Shown: piece by piece, positions 12,301 to 23,573 of the stretch
Layout of the letters: the number at the start of each line of letters is the position of its first letter
Position numbering within the stretch: position 1 is the stretch's first letter
Origin: Cryptomeria japonica
Lineage: Eukaryota; Streptophyta; Pinopsida; Cupressales; Cupressaceae
Assembly (NCBI RefSeq): GCF_030272615.1
Contig: NC_081413.1
Span: 558,397,136 to 558,461,135, forward strand
Reading direction: 5' to 3'
DNA length: 64,000 nt
Program-made: the position numbers and the translations under genes
Notes under the pieces: generated by a model
What the model was told of the DNA's origin: nothing
What the model saw: the letters and a program-made list of their open reading frames with translations, nothing else
The model's database searches: none

Positions 12301-12662
12301 TAGGGACATACAATAAGCTGAAGATGAAGAAGTTCGGTCCCTACAAAATTTTGAAGAAGCATGATTCTAGAAACGCATATGAAGGAGAGTTGTCGGATGG
12401 AGTTAATATTTCCCTTGTGTTCAACATAGTAGACTTAACAAAATATCATGAAGGTAGCACATAGGAGGAGCCAATAATAGACTAGAACAAAATTCTTGCA
12501 CCTACTTCGGAGAAGGAAGAGATAGAAGCAATTTTGGATAGTTGTGTGGGAAGAAGTACCAAAAACATGCAGTATGAGGAATATTTAGTGAAATGGAGGT
12601 GAAGATCTGTTGAAGATTCATCATGGCTATCCAAGGCAGAGGTTGTTCAATTAGTTTTCTTT
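9380..12662 (+). pseudogene. Ty3-gypsy chromovirus Pol, multiply broken (element G1)
   Basis: Domains appear in the gypsy order PR-RT-RH-IN-chromodomain. The protease active site DSGSTDN lies near 9410. In reverse transcriptase, [23 protein letters not shown] and the catalytic YLDDILIFS lie within 10,225-10,440, and the thumb continues in another frame at 10,526-10,750. RNase H runs about 10,800-11,200 (IAYFSEKINDAKKKYS region). Integrase runs about 11,400-12,240, with MDF near 11,626, [13 protein letters not shown] and [15 protein letters not shown] giving the DDE residues. A C-terminal EYLVKW/EDSSWLSKAEV block at 12,570-12,650 is a chromodomain end, placing it among chromoviruses. Many in-frame stops, mostly at Gln positions, and frameshifts make it dead. 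Confidence 0.9.
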
Positions 12663-12665
12663 TAA

Positions 12666-13476
12666 TGTTTTTGTAGTTTTGGATACCCATTTGAATGAAT
12701 AAGAGATTCCAGCTCTCAGAATTAACAAGCTGCTTTTTCTAGCCGACTGCCAAAAATAGAAGGTTTTTATTTAAAGGCAAATGGAGCCCGAATTTTACAG
12801 GAAGCTTAAGGAAGGAAAAATAAGAACTTTGGCTAAATAATCAAATTAAAATCATTTATGGTTTGAAAGTTATTCAAGTTTCAGTTTCCTAAAAAAATAA
12901 AAATAAATTCTTCTAAGTCATATTTGAGCCATTAAACAGTTTCAAATGGCCTAGAAAATGTGAAAATCAGCAAAACCTATTTTCAGCATATTCTTCACTC
13001 AAAGAGATTTTCGACAGTTCAAACGATGCATCAATCCGATTTCTGGATCAAAAGTTATGGCTACCAAAAGTTGGACAATTTTTTGAAAAGTTTCGATTTT
13101 CGAATCTAGCTGTATTTTCATATTTCCAATTTCATGTTTTGGCATTTGTCCACTAATTGGTAATTTCTATTTCTAAATTATAATTTCAACTTCAAAATGG
13201 TGGAAGGCTATTTAGGACTCATGGAAGGAAACTTGTGAGTTAGTTTTTGGGATGTGAGTTTTTAGAGTTGAGTTTTTGGGAGTTTAGTTTTGGGTTGGGA
13301 AGTAGCATCATAAGGGTTTTCCAGAAAACTCTATAAGCTATTGTATTGCAGCCGTTGAGGATTGATTACACTTATATGTAATTGCATGTATTGAATATAA
13401 ATTTCAGCTAATAAAATATAGATTTTCAGTGTCTCTTTTGTTGTGTTTTTATGTTCTTCGGGTTTTGCCCTCATCA
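12666..13476 (+). repeat. Ty3-gypsy LTR shared by two internal regions
   Basis: This is the 3' LTR of G1, beginning TGTTTTTGTAG just after the chromodomain and ending CCCTCATCA. It is followed directly by an intact PBS (13,479-13,489) and another Gag copy, so it also serves as the 5' LTR of a second, truncated element. It has diverged from 7280-8071 by many substitutions and small indels. Confidence 0.85.
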
Positions 13477-13478
13477 AG

Positions 13479-13493
13479 TGGTATCAGAGTGGG
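13479..13493 (+). promoter_or_regulatory. Primer-binding site of second gypsy copy
   Basis: TGGTATCAGAGTGGG matches the initiator tRNA-Met PBS and sits two bases after the LTR end at 13,476. The corresponding site after the first LTR (8074) has mutated. Confidence 0.85.
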
Positions 13494-13549
13494 TTGTTCA
13501 TGAGTGTGTGAATAGATCGCCGAACATGCGGTAGTTCGCACTAGGACTT

Positions 13550-14178
13550 GAGATTGTGGACTTGTGTTCAAGATTCCTCCAAGGGTGATGCATGGTGGCA
13601 AAAATGTTGGTGCCAGCTAGTGGTAGGAATGCTTTGGCAAACGAGTGTTTGAGAGCCATCCAGAGACAAATTGATGCGTTGCAAGAAGAGCTAAGAAGAG
13701 GGTTTAATCCGAGAAGAGGAGAAAGTGATGATGACAGAGAGGTTGAAGATACATATTCAAGTGAATCGGAAGAAGCAATAGATTAAGGTCAGGCTTGATT
13801 GTTGAGGGCCATTTCCTAGATTGGGAAGAGACCCAAAATTGAAGTCTCTAATTATTCTAGAAATCTGAACCCAGAAAAGCTGATCGACTGGATCAATGAA
13901 CTGGAGGAATACTTTGAATATGAGGAGATAGAAGACCCAGATTGGGTCAAGTTTGCGAAAATGAAGCTGAAAGGTCATGCAAATATCTGGTGGAAAGAGG
14001 TCCAACTAGACAAAAATAAGAGAGGAAAGGGAAAGATCACTAGATGGGGCTAGATGGTTGATAAGCTGAAGAAATAGTTTATTCCTATGGACTATGAATT
14101 GGATTTGTTAAAGAAACTTCAAGGGTCGAAACAAGGTAACAAGTCCACGAAGGAGTATACAGACGAATTTTATTAGGA
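13550..14178 (+). pseudogene. Second, truncated Ty3-gypsy Gag copy
   Basis: It is colinear with 8140-8760: the same MHGxxN start region, NALANECLRAIQRQIDALQ, the acidic ESDDDREVED stretch, INELEEYFEYEEIEDPDWVK and the WxQMVDKLKKQFIP block. It breaks off at about 14,178 in the YTDEFY motif, after which unrelated repeat sequence begins. Stops at 13,784 (TAA), 13,796 (TGA), 13,817, 14,051 and 14,075 (TAG) each replace a Gln or Arg codon still present in the first copy. No pol follows. Confidence 0.85.
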
Positions 14179-14794
14179 GTATATGGGGGAACCATTCTGA
14201 AAAAGAAAAAACATGAAGTGGGTTGTTGCTTAAATTTGATTCCTAACACTTTGCAATTTGACAAAAACAAGCTATGTAACCTTTAAAATCATCTTTGAAA
14301 ATTAATCTTAGAGCCATGAAAATGCACTGACATGTTGATTAATGATACAAGATCACATGTGACAAATGGATCCGAACTCCAAAATTTTAAGTTGCCAACA
14401 TGATGAATATCTTGGAGCCTTAGGATTGAAATAAATTGATTAACGTCTTTATATAGGGTATTCTAGGTCAATTACCGATTAGGCCAACCTCCAATGATCA
14501 TGTTGAGCCACTGATTTCATTTCCTGTCAGAGAGATAGGGCCCAACTCACACTTTGAAATAGGGCCTAACTAAGGGGGATCAGGGCACTAGGTGCCATAG
14601 TCCTCAATTTGGAACTATAATTTAGCCCTAGGGAGAAGGACATCCCTTCAGGAAATTAGTTGGTAGGTGTACATGGAATTAAAAATGGAGTTAAAGCACT
14701 GAACGAACCCAAATAAGAGATGAGAGTGAGACATGTTAAATTAGGGGCACAAAATGAGGTGTAAATTGTCTCTATGACAATTTATGATGCTACA
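14179..14794 (+). repeat. LTR-like segment, second copy of hairpin-ended repeat
   Basis: The segment ends with TAAATTGT (14,762-14,769), a loop, ACAATTTA (14,777-14,784) and GATGCTACA, matching 6681-6714. The preceding 200 bp also match (CTAACTAAGGGGGATCAGGG; TTTATATAGGGT near 14,450). It probably truncates the gypsy Gag copy to its left. Confidence 0.5.
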
Positions 14795-15179
14795 ACAAGA
14801 TAATTAATTAAAACTCTCAACTAGGTCAGCCATAGACAAAATAAACAATATTACATAAATTCGACCACCCTAACCAATAACACCAAATGCGGTCCACTCC
14901 AGGAGATAGAAGGGACCCAAACACAATACAACACATCCTTATAAAATTATGCCAACAAACCACACACACTAGCACATCCTCCAAGGTTGACATCAATTGA
15001 AGCCTATAGAGAAACAATAAAGCACATTACCTGGTCAACCCAAAAACATCCTCCAATGCAAAATACAAACTGTGGATCTATACATGCCATGGTGAGACCC
15101 ATATTAACATCCCAACACAATCTCCAATGCATATCCAAACCGAAGCATGATCCAGACAAGATACACCACCTCAATTAGC
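14795..15179. other. No gene seen
   Basis: Noncoding sequence between repeats; short frames only, without motifs. It could be the far 3' part of the minus-strand LINE remnant to the right, but no reverse transcriptase motif was recognised. Confidence 0.45.
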
Positions 15180-17570
15180 TAGAAACCAAACCAACTGACA
15201 ACACTAAACACATAACTTACCAATAAAGTCTCTCTAGCCTTATCCCTGCAAAAGGCCTCCTCACGAGTCGATAATTCTAAATGATCTTGTTTCAGTTTCT
15301 TTTCAAGTTCAAAATACTTTGGAAACATCTCAAATTCGATAACTTTATCATTAAGAAACACCAACTCAACATCAACTCATTCCTTTTCTTTGAAGAAGAT
15401 TTTGAAGGAGAAGACATTCTAGTCCTTCAACCTCTCCTTCAAATATTGTAGCATTTTCACAAAATAAAAGCTCACGGTTCCTTTGATATCCTTGCACTCC
15501 AACCATCACTGTTATGACAAGTCTACCAGTGCAGGGTCTCAAAAGCACATGCTCTCAAATTTAAAATAACCTTTATTGGGAGAAAGTAAGGAGATAAACT
15601 CCAAAGTGATCGGGAAGTGAACGGAAATAAAGATAGGCAAAATGTTTGATTCAAGGAAAACTCTAGATTGAAGCCAATTAACAAAGAACAAAAACTAGTC
15701 AATACACTAAAAGTAGATGTGAAATCAACATGCTGATTAGTCTAGACATAAATTCCATTTTTAGGAGTGTAATCACATAGGGTCGCATTATCCACTAACT
15801 CATGAAAGTCAAAAAATGCCATGTTAACTTTGTGCAATCCCCCACTCTTCTCATTCAAGTCCAGAATGGCATTAAAGTCATCCCCAAGTATGATCATGGC
15901 ATCATTCAATACACCGATCTCTCCAGATTGAGTAGTCCAAAGATTAGATTTATCTTCAAACTTGATTAGACCATGTACATTGAACAAAAAGAAACTAAAC
16001 ACTTGACCAAAATGCTCAACCTCAAAGGAAATCCACAAAAACTCTTTTCTCAAAACCTTCAAGGCAACTCTCTTACCATTCCACAAAACTCATAGCCCTT
16101 GGTTGAGCCAATCACCTCGTGAAAGAAACCCTCCCAAAATTGCAATACTTAAGAAATTTTGACCCTTCTTCTACACTAATTTTGTTTTCCTAATGCAACA
16201 CGATGTCTTCTTTCAAAGTCTTTAAATGACACCTAGCCATGTGCCGCTTGTTAGTAGCATTCAAGCACTTAACATTCCACGATATCATCTTCATTAGCTT
16301 CTAATGGAGGCATTTTTTCCATTGGATCAAGAGATATAAGCCTTGATGCTAGTAAAAATCTTCCCCATAATGTCTTTCTCTCTCTTTTGTTTAAAAGCTT
16401 TCTACCCATCTTTATGCCCAATTTTTTCCCTTTTCACAATGCCATAGAAGTAGAATGGTCGATGCAACAAGGGCACAAGGCTTTACTGGCTAGGCAATAT
16501 TATATCACGTGCATTCATATTGGAGGGTTTAACATCCTGAAAATCGACAACAATATATTACCTATCTGATGAAAATAGGGGGGTTTTTAATCCGAGCTGT
16601 GTATTGGGAGGAGCTGACAAAAAAGGAGTTTAGGGCAATATTTTTTGAAAATAGGGGGATTCTTTAGTATGTCATGAACGCATGTAATATAACCCAGATT
16701 CACTAAGTGAAGCCCTCATGAACGAGAGTCGATTATCCCCAATTCATCTTTAGTAGAGAAATCATTTTCAAAATCAAAAGCCTCCATTTCTCAATCTTTG
16801 AGAGGTTGAAACAAAAGCTCAAAGGGCTTACCTTGAAAATTGTTTGTGGTAACCAAAGACCTCTCTTCCCTAGCTTCTGGTGCATGACCATATGACCTAT
16901 TAGTCTCTTCTCCAACTTGAACTCACCGGTCAACATTTTTGTCCTCCATAAGGGAAGGCATAGAAATCATCACACTTTCACCAAACCACCCGTTCCTTGG
17001 GTTATTGCTTAAAATTGAAGAAAGGATTTTCCTCATTCTACCCTAAAGCATTTTGAGTCAAATTTGGAGGAGGCAAGGCCAGATCGAGAAACTTCTTTGA
17101 TGTCCATCTTTGCCTAGGAGACAATTGACAATTTCCAACACTATATTTCCTTTTCTTGGACCTTGAATAAAATTATTGATCTGCTTCAATTTCAAGTTCC
17201 TCTACCCATTCGTCATCTACCAAATCCAAAATAATAAACAGAGGTACCTCCTTAATAGCCATAACCTTTATTTTGGCAAAGGAGACTGAAGCACCTTCCC
17301 TCATATCAACATCGATCACTCTCCTCAAATAGTCCTCAATCCTATACAAACAATCACTCGACCAATATTCTAGAAGTAGATTATATAGACAAATCCACAA
17401 AGGGCCATTCGTAAGGTTCATAATCCTTGGGTTGAAATTAGAGATCCATCTTTGCACATAAAGGTGCTCTCCCTCTATTTCCCAATTGAAATCCTCCAGA
17501 ACTCTATCTCTACTATCTTCACATTTGAAATCAACCATAAATAATTCCATTGGGAGTGCAAAGATTTTTT
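15180..17570 (-). pseudogene. L1-type LINE remnant (ORF1 and endonuclease)
   Basis: Read on the minus strand. ORF1 (17,173-17,550) shows the DUF4283-like pattern of plant L1 elements: LEDFNWEIEGEHLYVQRW, then SNFNPRIMNLTNGPLWICL, then IEDYLRRVIDVDM. After about 0.8 kb with no clear frame, ORF2 begins near 16,290 with MKMISWNVKCLN, the typical apurinic-endonuclease start. It continues in broken frames (15,742-16,086 includes ILGDDFNAILD, the GDFN motif). The last recognisable piece is at 15,200-15,360 (STREEAFCRDKAR), the linker before reverse transcriptase. Reverse transcriptase itself is absent, so the copy is truncated or rearranged at its 3' side. Numerous stops show it is inactive. Confidence 0.75.
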
Positions 17571-17880
17571 CTACATCTTGCCAATTGTGGCGAATCCACT
17601 CTCAAATTTTCTTCATGCTAAGCTTTCAGCCCAAGATTTTGCCTATTACCCCTATGCATGCAAGATCTTTTGAATTGCAAGTAACAACCTCCTTCACATC
17701 AACCCAAATCACCTCTATGCCAACCCCCAAAAGCTGGGCACGATCTTGGACCACAGATCCAACACAATCATCACCACAAGCATTTGCATTTTTTCACTAC
17801 TTTGCCATTTTTCGACTTCTTTTAAGTTATTGTAGACACACGTTTGTGTGTGAAGTAGCATTGGCAATTATTTATTTGAA
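17571..17880. other. No gene seen
   Basis: Flank between the LINE ORF1 and the SINE; perhaps the LINE 5' untranslated region. An open frame here (17,486-17,920 plus) is antisense to the LINE and has no motif. Confidence 0.4.
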
Positions 17881-17881
17881 C

Positions 17882-18166
17882 ATATTATTATTATTATTAT
17901 TATTATTATTTGATATCTGAGGGGTATCCCCGTGACCCAACCCAACAACCTAACAACCCTTGCCTCATGCTTACTTATTGCCAAGTTTTGGGGTGCTGAA
18001 GAGGCGAGATTAGTCCCCTTGAGGTGGCAAGCCAAGCTCGAAATAGTAGCCACCAGTTTACTTCAACTGATGTGAGTCGAACCTTGGACCTACATGGAAC
18101 AAATCCAGAACCCAAGCTCAACCATACCAACCATTCAAACATGAGGTTGCCCCCTTAAATATTAAA
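17882..18166 (-). mobile_element. tRNA-derived SINE candidate with (TAA)n tail
   Basis: On the minus strand the unit starts near 18,166 (GGGGGCAACCTCATG). It has an A-box-like TGGTTGAGCTTGGG about 18,120 and a clear B-box GGTTCGACTC at about 18,074-18,083, spaced as in a tRNA promoter. It ends about 200 bp later in a pure (TAA)n run (plus ATT repeats, 17,883-17,911). This is the usual plan of a plant SINE with an internal Pol III promoter and simple-repeat tail. No flanking target duplication was found, so the ends are approximate. Confidence 0.6.
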
Positions 18167-18888
18167 TTTATATTGATTAACATATTACACTTGAACAAGA
18201 TTCTAGACTTAACTCAAATAAAATAATAAATTAAAACATCTGCAATAATATCTATCTTCTCAAACTTCCTAATCAACTCATTCAGTACACCCCTTAAGAA
18301 TAAAAAAACCAATTTTTTAATAAAAAAACTCATCACTTTAAAACACATAATTTTCATAAACACCCCTTGAACCATCACTCCAACCAGGGATGGAATCATG
18401 AGTGATGTGCCCATGTGGTAGTCAATGGCCAAAAGCTACCAAAACTCTTGCAAGGGTTGTCACCATGGGCCCACAAATGAGGTGGTTATATATCACGAGT
18501 GTTAATCACGATGGAGCATAGCATGCTCCTACGTTTTTATATTATAGAAATGTATCGGAGGGTCCAAGGCAAAATGCGCCAACCTAATAATTTGGGCATG
18601 GCGGATATTCCACCGGGCTACCCCGGTAGTAGGTAATGAAACCGGACGGTCCAATCCACGCAAAATATTTCACACCTACCTATTTGCCCAACGGATACTT
18701 TTCCCTTGTCTTTTCTTCTTCACCTAAGTTGCTTACAAACAACGGTGCCCCTCGTTTCTTTCTCCTAATTAAGTTTCCTAAAATTTTAAAATGTAGGTAA
18801 GTCAAGAGTTTAAGGTTATTGTTATAATGCTGGTATTACTGACATGATTATAATCGTTATATTTTTGTTGGGTTGTTTATATTGAAGA
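18167..18888. other. Intergenic, no gene seen
   Basis: Low-copy-looking sequence without open frames of interest. A stretch at 18,540-18,680 is richer in CG dinucleotides than its surroundings. Confidence 0.4.
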
Positions 18889-19290
18889 CGTGTTATGTGT
18901 TGCTTGGTTATTTATTTGACACATCATTATCTTGTATAGAAAAAGAATTGAACTGCAAAAGTCGAAGATGGCAAGGCTCACTATCTCATAGGCTATTTAT
19001 TGTTTAGCCTCGTGGACATTAAAAGTTTTTCTTCTACAATTTGTGAACATTAAAAAAATTAGATCAATATATATTGATCAAAACTTGTATTATTACTCAT
19101 GTTATGTGTCATTATATGCTTGGTTATTTATTTGACACATCATATTTATTTGACACATCATCATCTTATATAGAAGATGAATTGGACTGCAAAAGTCGAA
19201 GATGGCAAGGCCGACTATCCCATAGGCTATTTAATGTTTAGTCTCGTGGATGTTAAATGATTTTCTTCTTCTTCTTCTACAACTTGTGAG
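18889..19290 (+). repeat. Imperfect ~205-bp tandem duplication
   Basis: Two copies, from about 18,889 and about 19,096, share GCTTGGTTATTTATTTGACA, then AACTGCAAAAGTCGAAGATG, GGCAAGGC and TAGGCTATTTA, then TCTCGTGGA. The second copy has an extra TTATTTGACACATCAT and a TTC expansion. It lies 0.75-1.15 kb upstream of the aldolase start. Confidence 0.85.
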
Positions 19291-20036
19291 CATTTATACT
19301 TTGTCTATTTCTTAGATGGAAACTTAACAATTAGTAGTGCTTAACTTTACAAATAATAAGTTGAGCTGTGAGGTTACTGCACTCGATCTCAATTGTTGAT
19401 TTAGATAGCCTAGGTCGTGGGTTCAACTCTTGATTTGCCACACTCAAGAGTTATAGGGAGGACCTTATAAAGAAATAAGCTGTAAATTGTTGTAGAGTAT
19501 TTTCTCCTTTAATATATTGCATTATTAAATATACAAATAATCAAATTTTCATAATATTTAATATATAACACGAAAGAAATTCTCATAACTAATCAATTTT
19601 TTCGACTAAAAAATAAATATAATAAATTTTACATGATTAAATTTACACGAAAGAAATTCTAATCTCCTATCTTTTCGTACCAAACTTAAGAAAAAAGAAA
19701 TAAGAAAAGATCATTATTCCTCAAAAAAGAGAAAGGAAAGAACTTAATTCCTAACAAACTAAAAACATTTACAAAAAAATAAAACAAAATTTACAAGCAC
19801 AAGAATTAACAACACCCCACCACCATCAAGCTATTAAAGTCAAAAATATCATTTTTCATTTAAAATATAAAAATATTCAGCAAGCAAGAAAATTAAAAGT
19901 AGGTATTTAATTATTATAACAAGGTTAATTAGCCGTCTGCTCTATTAGTTTTAAGCTCACAATCTCGGGGAGAAATCCATTGAAAACCTCGATCGATCAA
20001 AGCTTTGAATTTGATCAGAAAAAAGAGAGATTAGCC
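19291..20036 (+). promoter_or_regulatory. Aldolase 5' flank and leader
   Basis: This AT-rich segment precedes the aldolase ATG and has no competing gene. A loose TATA-like TATTTAATTATTATAA lies at 19,902-19,918, and the ~60 bp before the ATG are purine-rich with no ATG in a good context. Transcription start and control elements cannot be fixed from sequence alone. Confidence 0.4.
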
Positions 20037-23000
20037 ATGGCAGCATCTGTGTTGAAGGCAGGAGTAAGCTTTGGATCCTCTCAATGGATGAGTGGATCAA
20101 AATCAATTGAAGTACAGAAACCAGGGAAGCCTCAAAGGGCCTCCTTTTCGATCAGAGCCTCCGCTGCCTACGCCGATGAGCTTGTCCAAACAGCGGTTAG
20201 TTAAATAGTTCCGACTTATTCAGTTATTCTTATTAGTTTTTGAGCGATACAACATTGTACGGACACAGTTTCACACTTTTATTCTTTTGTTTCTTCGGAT
20301 CGGAAATTGATTTGCTGTTGTAACATTCATTTGATCTGTGTTGGGTTTTTGGTAGAAGTTTTTTGGGTCTGTTTAATTTTGTTTAGGGTCGATCTGGGTT
20401 TGTGGGTCTTGGTTTAGCTTGCTGCTTGATTTATGTGTAGCTTTTTCCAGGATGTAATTTTGGGTGTAACTGATTTTATACATCCCCAAATGGTGGTTGT
20501 GTGGAGGCCTTGGTGTCCTGATTTGGGTGGGCAATTCTCTTGTTACCATGGAGTTCTTAAGATATTTTATCTTTGGCAAACAATCTGGGTTCTGGATCAA
20601 GCGCTTAAAAAGTATGTGTTGTAGAGCTCGTCTTCAAGTTGTATTCAGGATTTTTCTCATGATTGGCAAGCGATCTAGCATAATCACTTAAAGATTCATG
20701 ATTTTTTTGTACAATTTGTGAGATGGCTTTGCCAAATGTGTTTCTTTCAATTATTCTTCTATGGATTGTTTTTCTATGTAACTGTAAAAATCATCCACCA
20801 TTTATTTCATGCCTGGATTGTTCACCATCAAGCTTATATCCACAGGCATAAATAATATTAGAAATCACATCCAAAGGGTTTTCATTCTGCCAAATTTGCC
20901 CGTGACTTGCACTTAGTGATACATCTGTATTATCACTGGCAAAGCTTTAACCTAGGTTGTTGTCTCGGCACTTACTCTGCAGTCGCATTAGAAACCACAT
21001 CCTAGGGGTTTTCATTCTGCCAAATTTGCCTGCAACTTGCACTTCGTTATACGGCTGTGTTGTCACTGGCAGAGCTTTAACCTAGGTTGTTGTCTCAGCA
21101 CGTACTCTGCCTTTGCATCAGATGACGGCCTGCTGGAAAGTTCTTACAAAGTAATTGTAACAATCACCCATAATCTTTGTAAAGCCTGGATCATACTCAA
21201 TTAAGCGTGATTGCCAGTTACATGTATGATTAGAAACAACAACTAAGGGGTTTTTGTTCTGCCAAAGTTGCTTGGGACTTGCATTTAGCGACACAACTGC
21301 TTATCGCCAGCATAGCTTTAACCTAATTTGTCACCCAACACTAATTTCGCCTTAGCTCCACATCGTGCTCTGCTGGACAAATTTCTTTGGGGTTTTGTGC
21401 TTGCAAGTTACAACAGCATAAATTCTTATGTTTTCCAGCAACTGAAGGAAACTTCTCGTCACTGATTAATGATAACCAATCTAACATATATTATAATTTT
21501 GAGAAGTACCTGGTGAACAACATTGTGTGCCTAATTAATAATCTCCATCCTATAGACATCTATGAGATGTGATATAGACAATAGAAGTACAAAATCTTTT
21601 TTTAAAAAAGTAGGCATTTTTAATATTTATATGCCCAACTGAAAGAAACTAGACATTGTGGGTCTCCTTTTTTCAATTTAGAGGTTTTTTGCTAAATGAT
21701 TTAGAAAACAAGTATATGTATTCTATGCCATGTTGTCTAATTCTGCATTATGGTTTTGTAGAAAACTGTTGCATCGCCTGGACGTGGTATTCTTGCTGTA
21801 GATGAGAGCAATGCTACTTGTGGGAAGAGACTTGCTTCAATTGGGCTGGAGAACAATGAGACAAACCGTCAAGCATACAGACAGCTCCTATTGACCACAC
21901 CTGGACTTGGTCAATATATTTCTGGTGCCATCCTGTTTGAAGAGACTCTCTACCAGTCCACAACTGATGGCAAAAAATTTGTTGATGCTATGCGTGAGGG
22001 GAATATCATGCCTGGAATCAAAGTAGACAAGGTAAATTGTATTGTGCTTATTTCTGTTTTTCCCTGTCTTCTCATATAAAAGTATCTGACATTTTACAGG
22101 TAATTTTTTTCGCTTGTTCTAGATTACAGAATTTGCTTTTGCTTCAACGTTGTTTAGTCATGGTGCCATTATTCTCATTTCTTTTGTGTTTTATGTTCAT
22201 GAAGGGTTTGGTCCCATTGCCTGGATCAAACAATGAATCTTGGTGCCAAGGTCTTGATGGATTAGCTTCAAGATCTGCTGAATATTATAAACAGGGTGCA
22301 CGGTTTGCTAAATGGTGGGTATGCATTCTTCTAATTGCTTTACACTTTACCTTTTCACTAAGAAAAAGCGTGATTTAACCCAAATATATGTTGAGGAGAA
22401 AGTTGATTCATTTAGGAATGAATTTACAAATGGTGTTGTTGGATTTGGCACTTTCATTTCGAGAAAACATTTTTTGTATATTTCTCTTCTAGCTCAAACA
22501 AGTTAAACTTTTAGATTACTTTTCTTTTGTAATGATTTTCCATTTCATATTTTGTTGTGGATATGCTTTCTCTGTAGGCGAACTGTTGTCAGCATTCCTA
22601 ATGGGCCTTCTGAGTTAGCTGTTAAGGAGGCTGCTTGGGGGCTTGCACGTTATGCTGCTATTTCTCAGGTATGTTGTCAAATGAAATCTATTTTACTTGA
22701 TTGTCTAGGATTTTGGAGCTGAGTTTGCTTGTCTCAGTTTCTGACCTATTGTGACTATGGGATCGTGCACTACTAATAATTAGTATTACTTTTTGCAACT
22801 TCCAAATCTGAATCACCTTAACTCTCGATAAATTGTATTCTATTCTAGATAAATTGTGTCATGGCCATAACTCTTTTAATTGAGGTTTTTGTATCAGGAC
22901 AATGGCCTTGTGCCCATTGTTGAGCCAGAGATTCTTTTGGATGGTGATCACTCCATTGACAGAAGCCTTGAAGTGGCAGAGAAAGTCTGGGCAGAAGTTT

Positions 23001-23573
23001 TCTTCTATTTGGCTCAGAATAATGTGTTGTTTGAGGGTATTCTATTGAAGCCCAGCATGGTAACTCCAGGTGCTGAACATAAGGAGAGAGCATCCCCACA
23101 GCAGGTTGCAGAGTACACTCTTAAAATGCTTAAGAGAAGAGTGCCACCAGCTGTTCCTGGAATTATGGTGAGTAATTTAGACATTATCATTTTGATGTCA
23201 TCTTAAAACTTTATACCTGGAGTTCACGAGATCTTTTTTTATTTGTGTTTGTTTTAAGTTTTTAACTAGTTTCATATGTTTGCACTGCACACAGTTTTTG
23301 TCAGGAGGACAGTCTGAGGTGGAAGCAACCTTGAATTTGAATGCAATGAACCAAAGTCCAAACCCATGGCATGTGTCCTTTTCATATGCTCGAGCATTAC
23401 AGAATACATGTCTAAAGACCTGGAAGGGTCTTCCAGAGAATGTTGAAGCAGCTCAGGTAGCACTTATTAAACGAGCAAGGGCTAATTCTCTTGCTCAGCT
23501 TGGGAAATACTCTGCTGAGAATGAAAGTGATGATGCCAAGGCTGGAATGTTTGTGAAGGGCTACACTTACTAG
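20037..23573 (+). CDS. FBA: Fructose-bisphosphate aldolase class I, chloroplast
   Basis: A spliced gene with six coding exons: 20037-20195, 21762-22031, 22205-22314, 22578-22668, 22898-23167 and 23295-23573. All introns are GT-AG and frames join exactly, giving 392 residues and a TAG stop. The ATG is in a strong context (GCCATGG). Residues 1 to about 42 (Ser/Arg/Lys-rich, ending SIRAS) look like a plastid transit peptide. The mature part starts near [19 protein letters not shown]. Catalytic-family landmarks are ILAVDES, GIKVDKG, RFAKWR (split by intron 3), EPEIL, the Schiff-base lysine in [21 protein letters not shown] and the C-terminal KGYTY tyrosine. It reversibly splits fructose-1,6-bisphosphate to triose phosphates in the Calvin cycle. 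The length and the plant-type C-terminus fit an intact, probably functional gene. The ORF extending upstream of 20037 is non-coding leader. Confidence 0.97.
20778..21358 (+). repeat. Tandem repeat inside aldolase intron 1
   Basis: A ~130-bp unit beginning TTAGAAA(T/C)CACATCC and containing TTCATTCTGCCAAATTTGCC and GCTTTAACCTAGGTTGTTG occurs at 20,858-20,987, 20,988-21,118 and, more diverged, 21,230-21,358. The ~80 bp before the first and third units (GTAACTGTAAAAATCA... and GTAATTGTAACAATCA...) also match, so the original unit was longer. Intron 1 is 1566 bp, much longer than the other four. Confidence 0.85.

Noticed and set aside
19375-19505. Second tRNA-derived SINE (GGTTCAACTC B-box-like)
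   Set aside because: No convincing A-box, no tail and no boundaries.
19980-20036. Longer aldolase N-terminus starting upstream of 20,037
   Set aside because: The 19 extra residues do not look like a transit peptide, and the upstream start context is poor; ATG at 20,037 has an ideal context.
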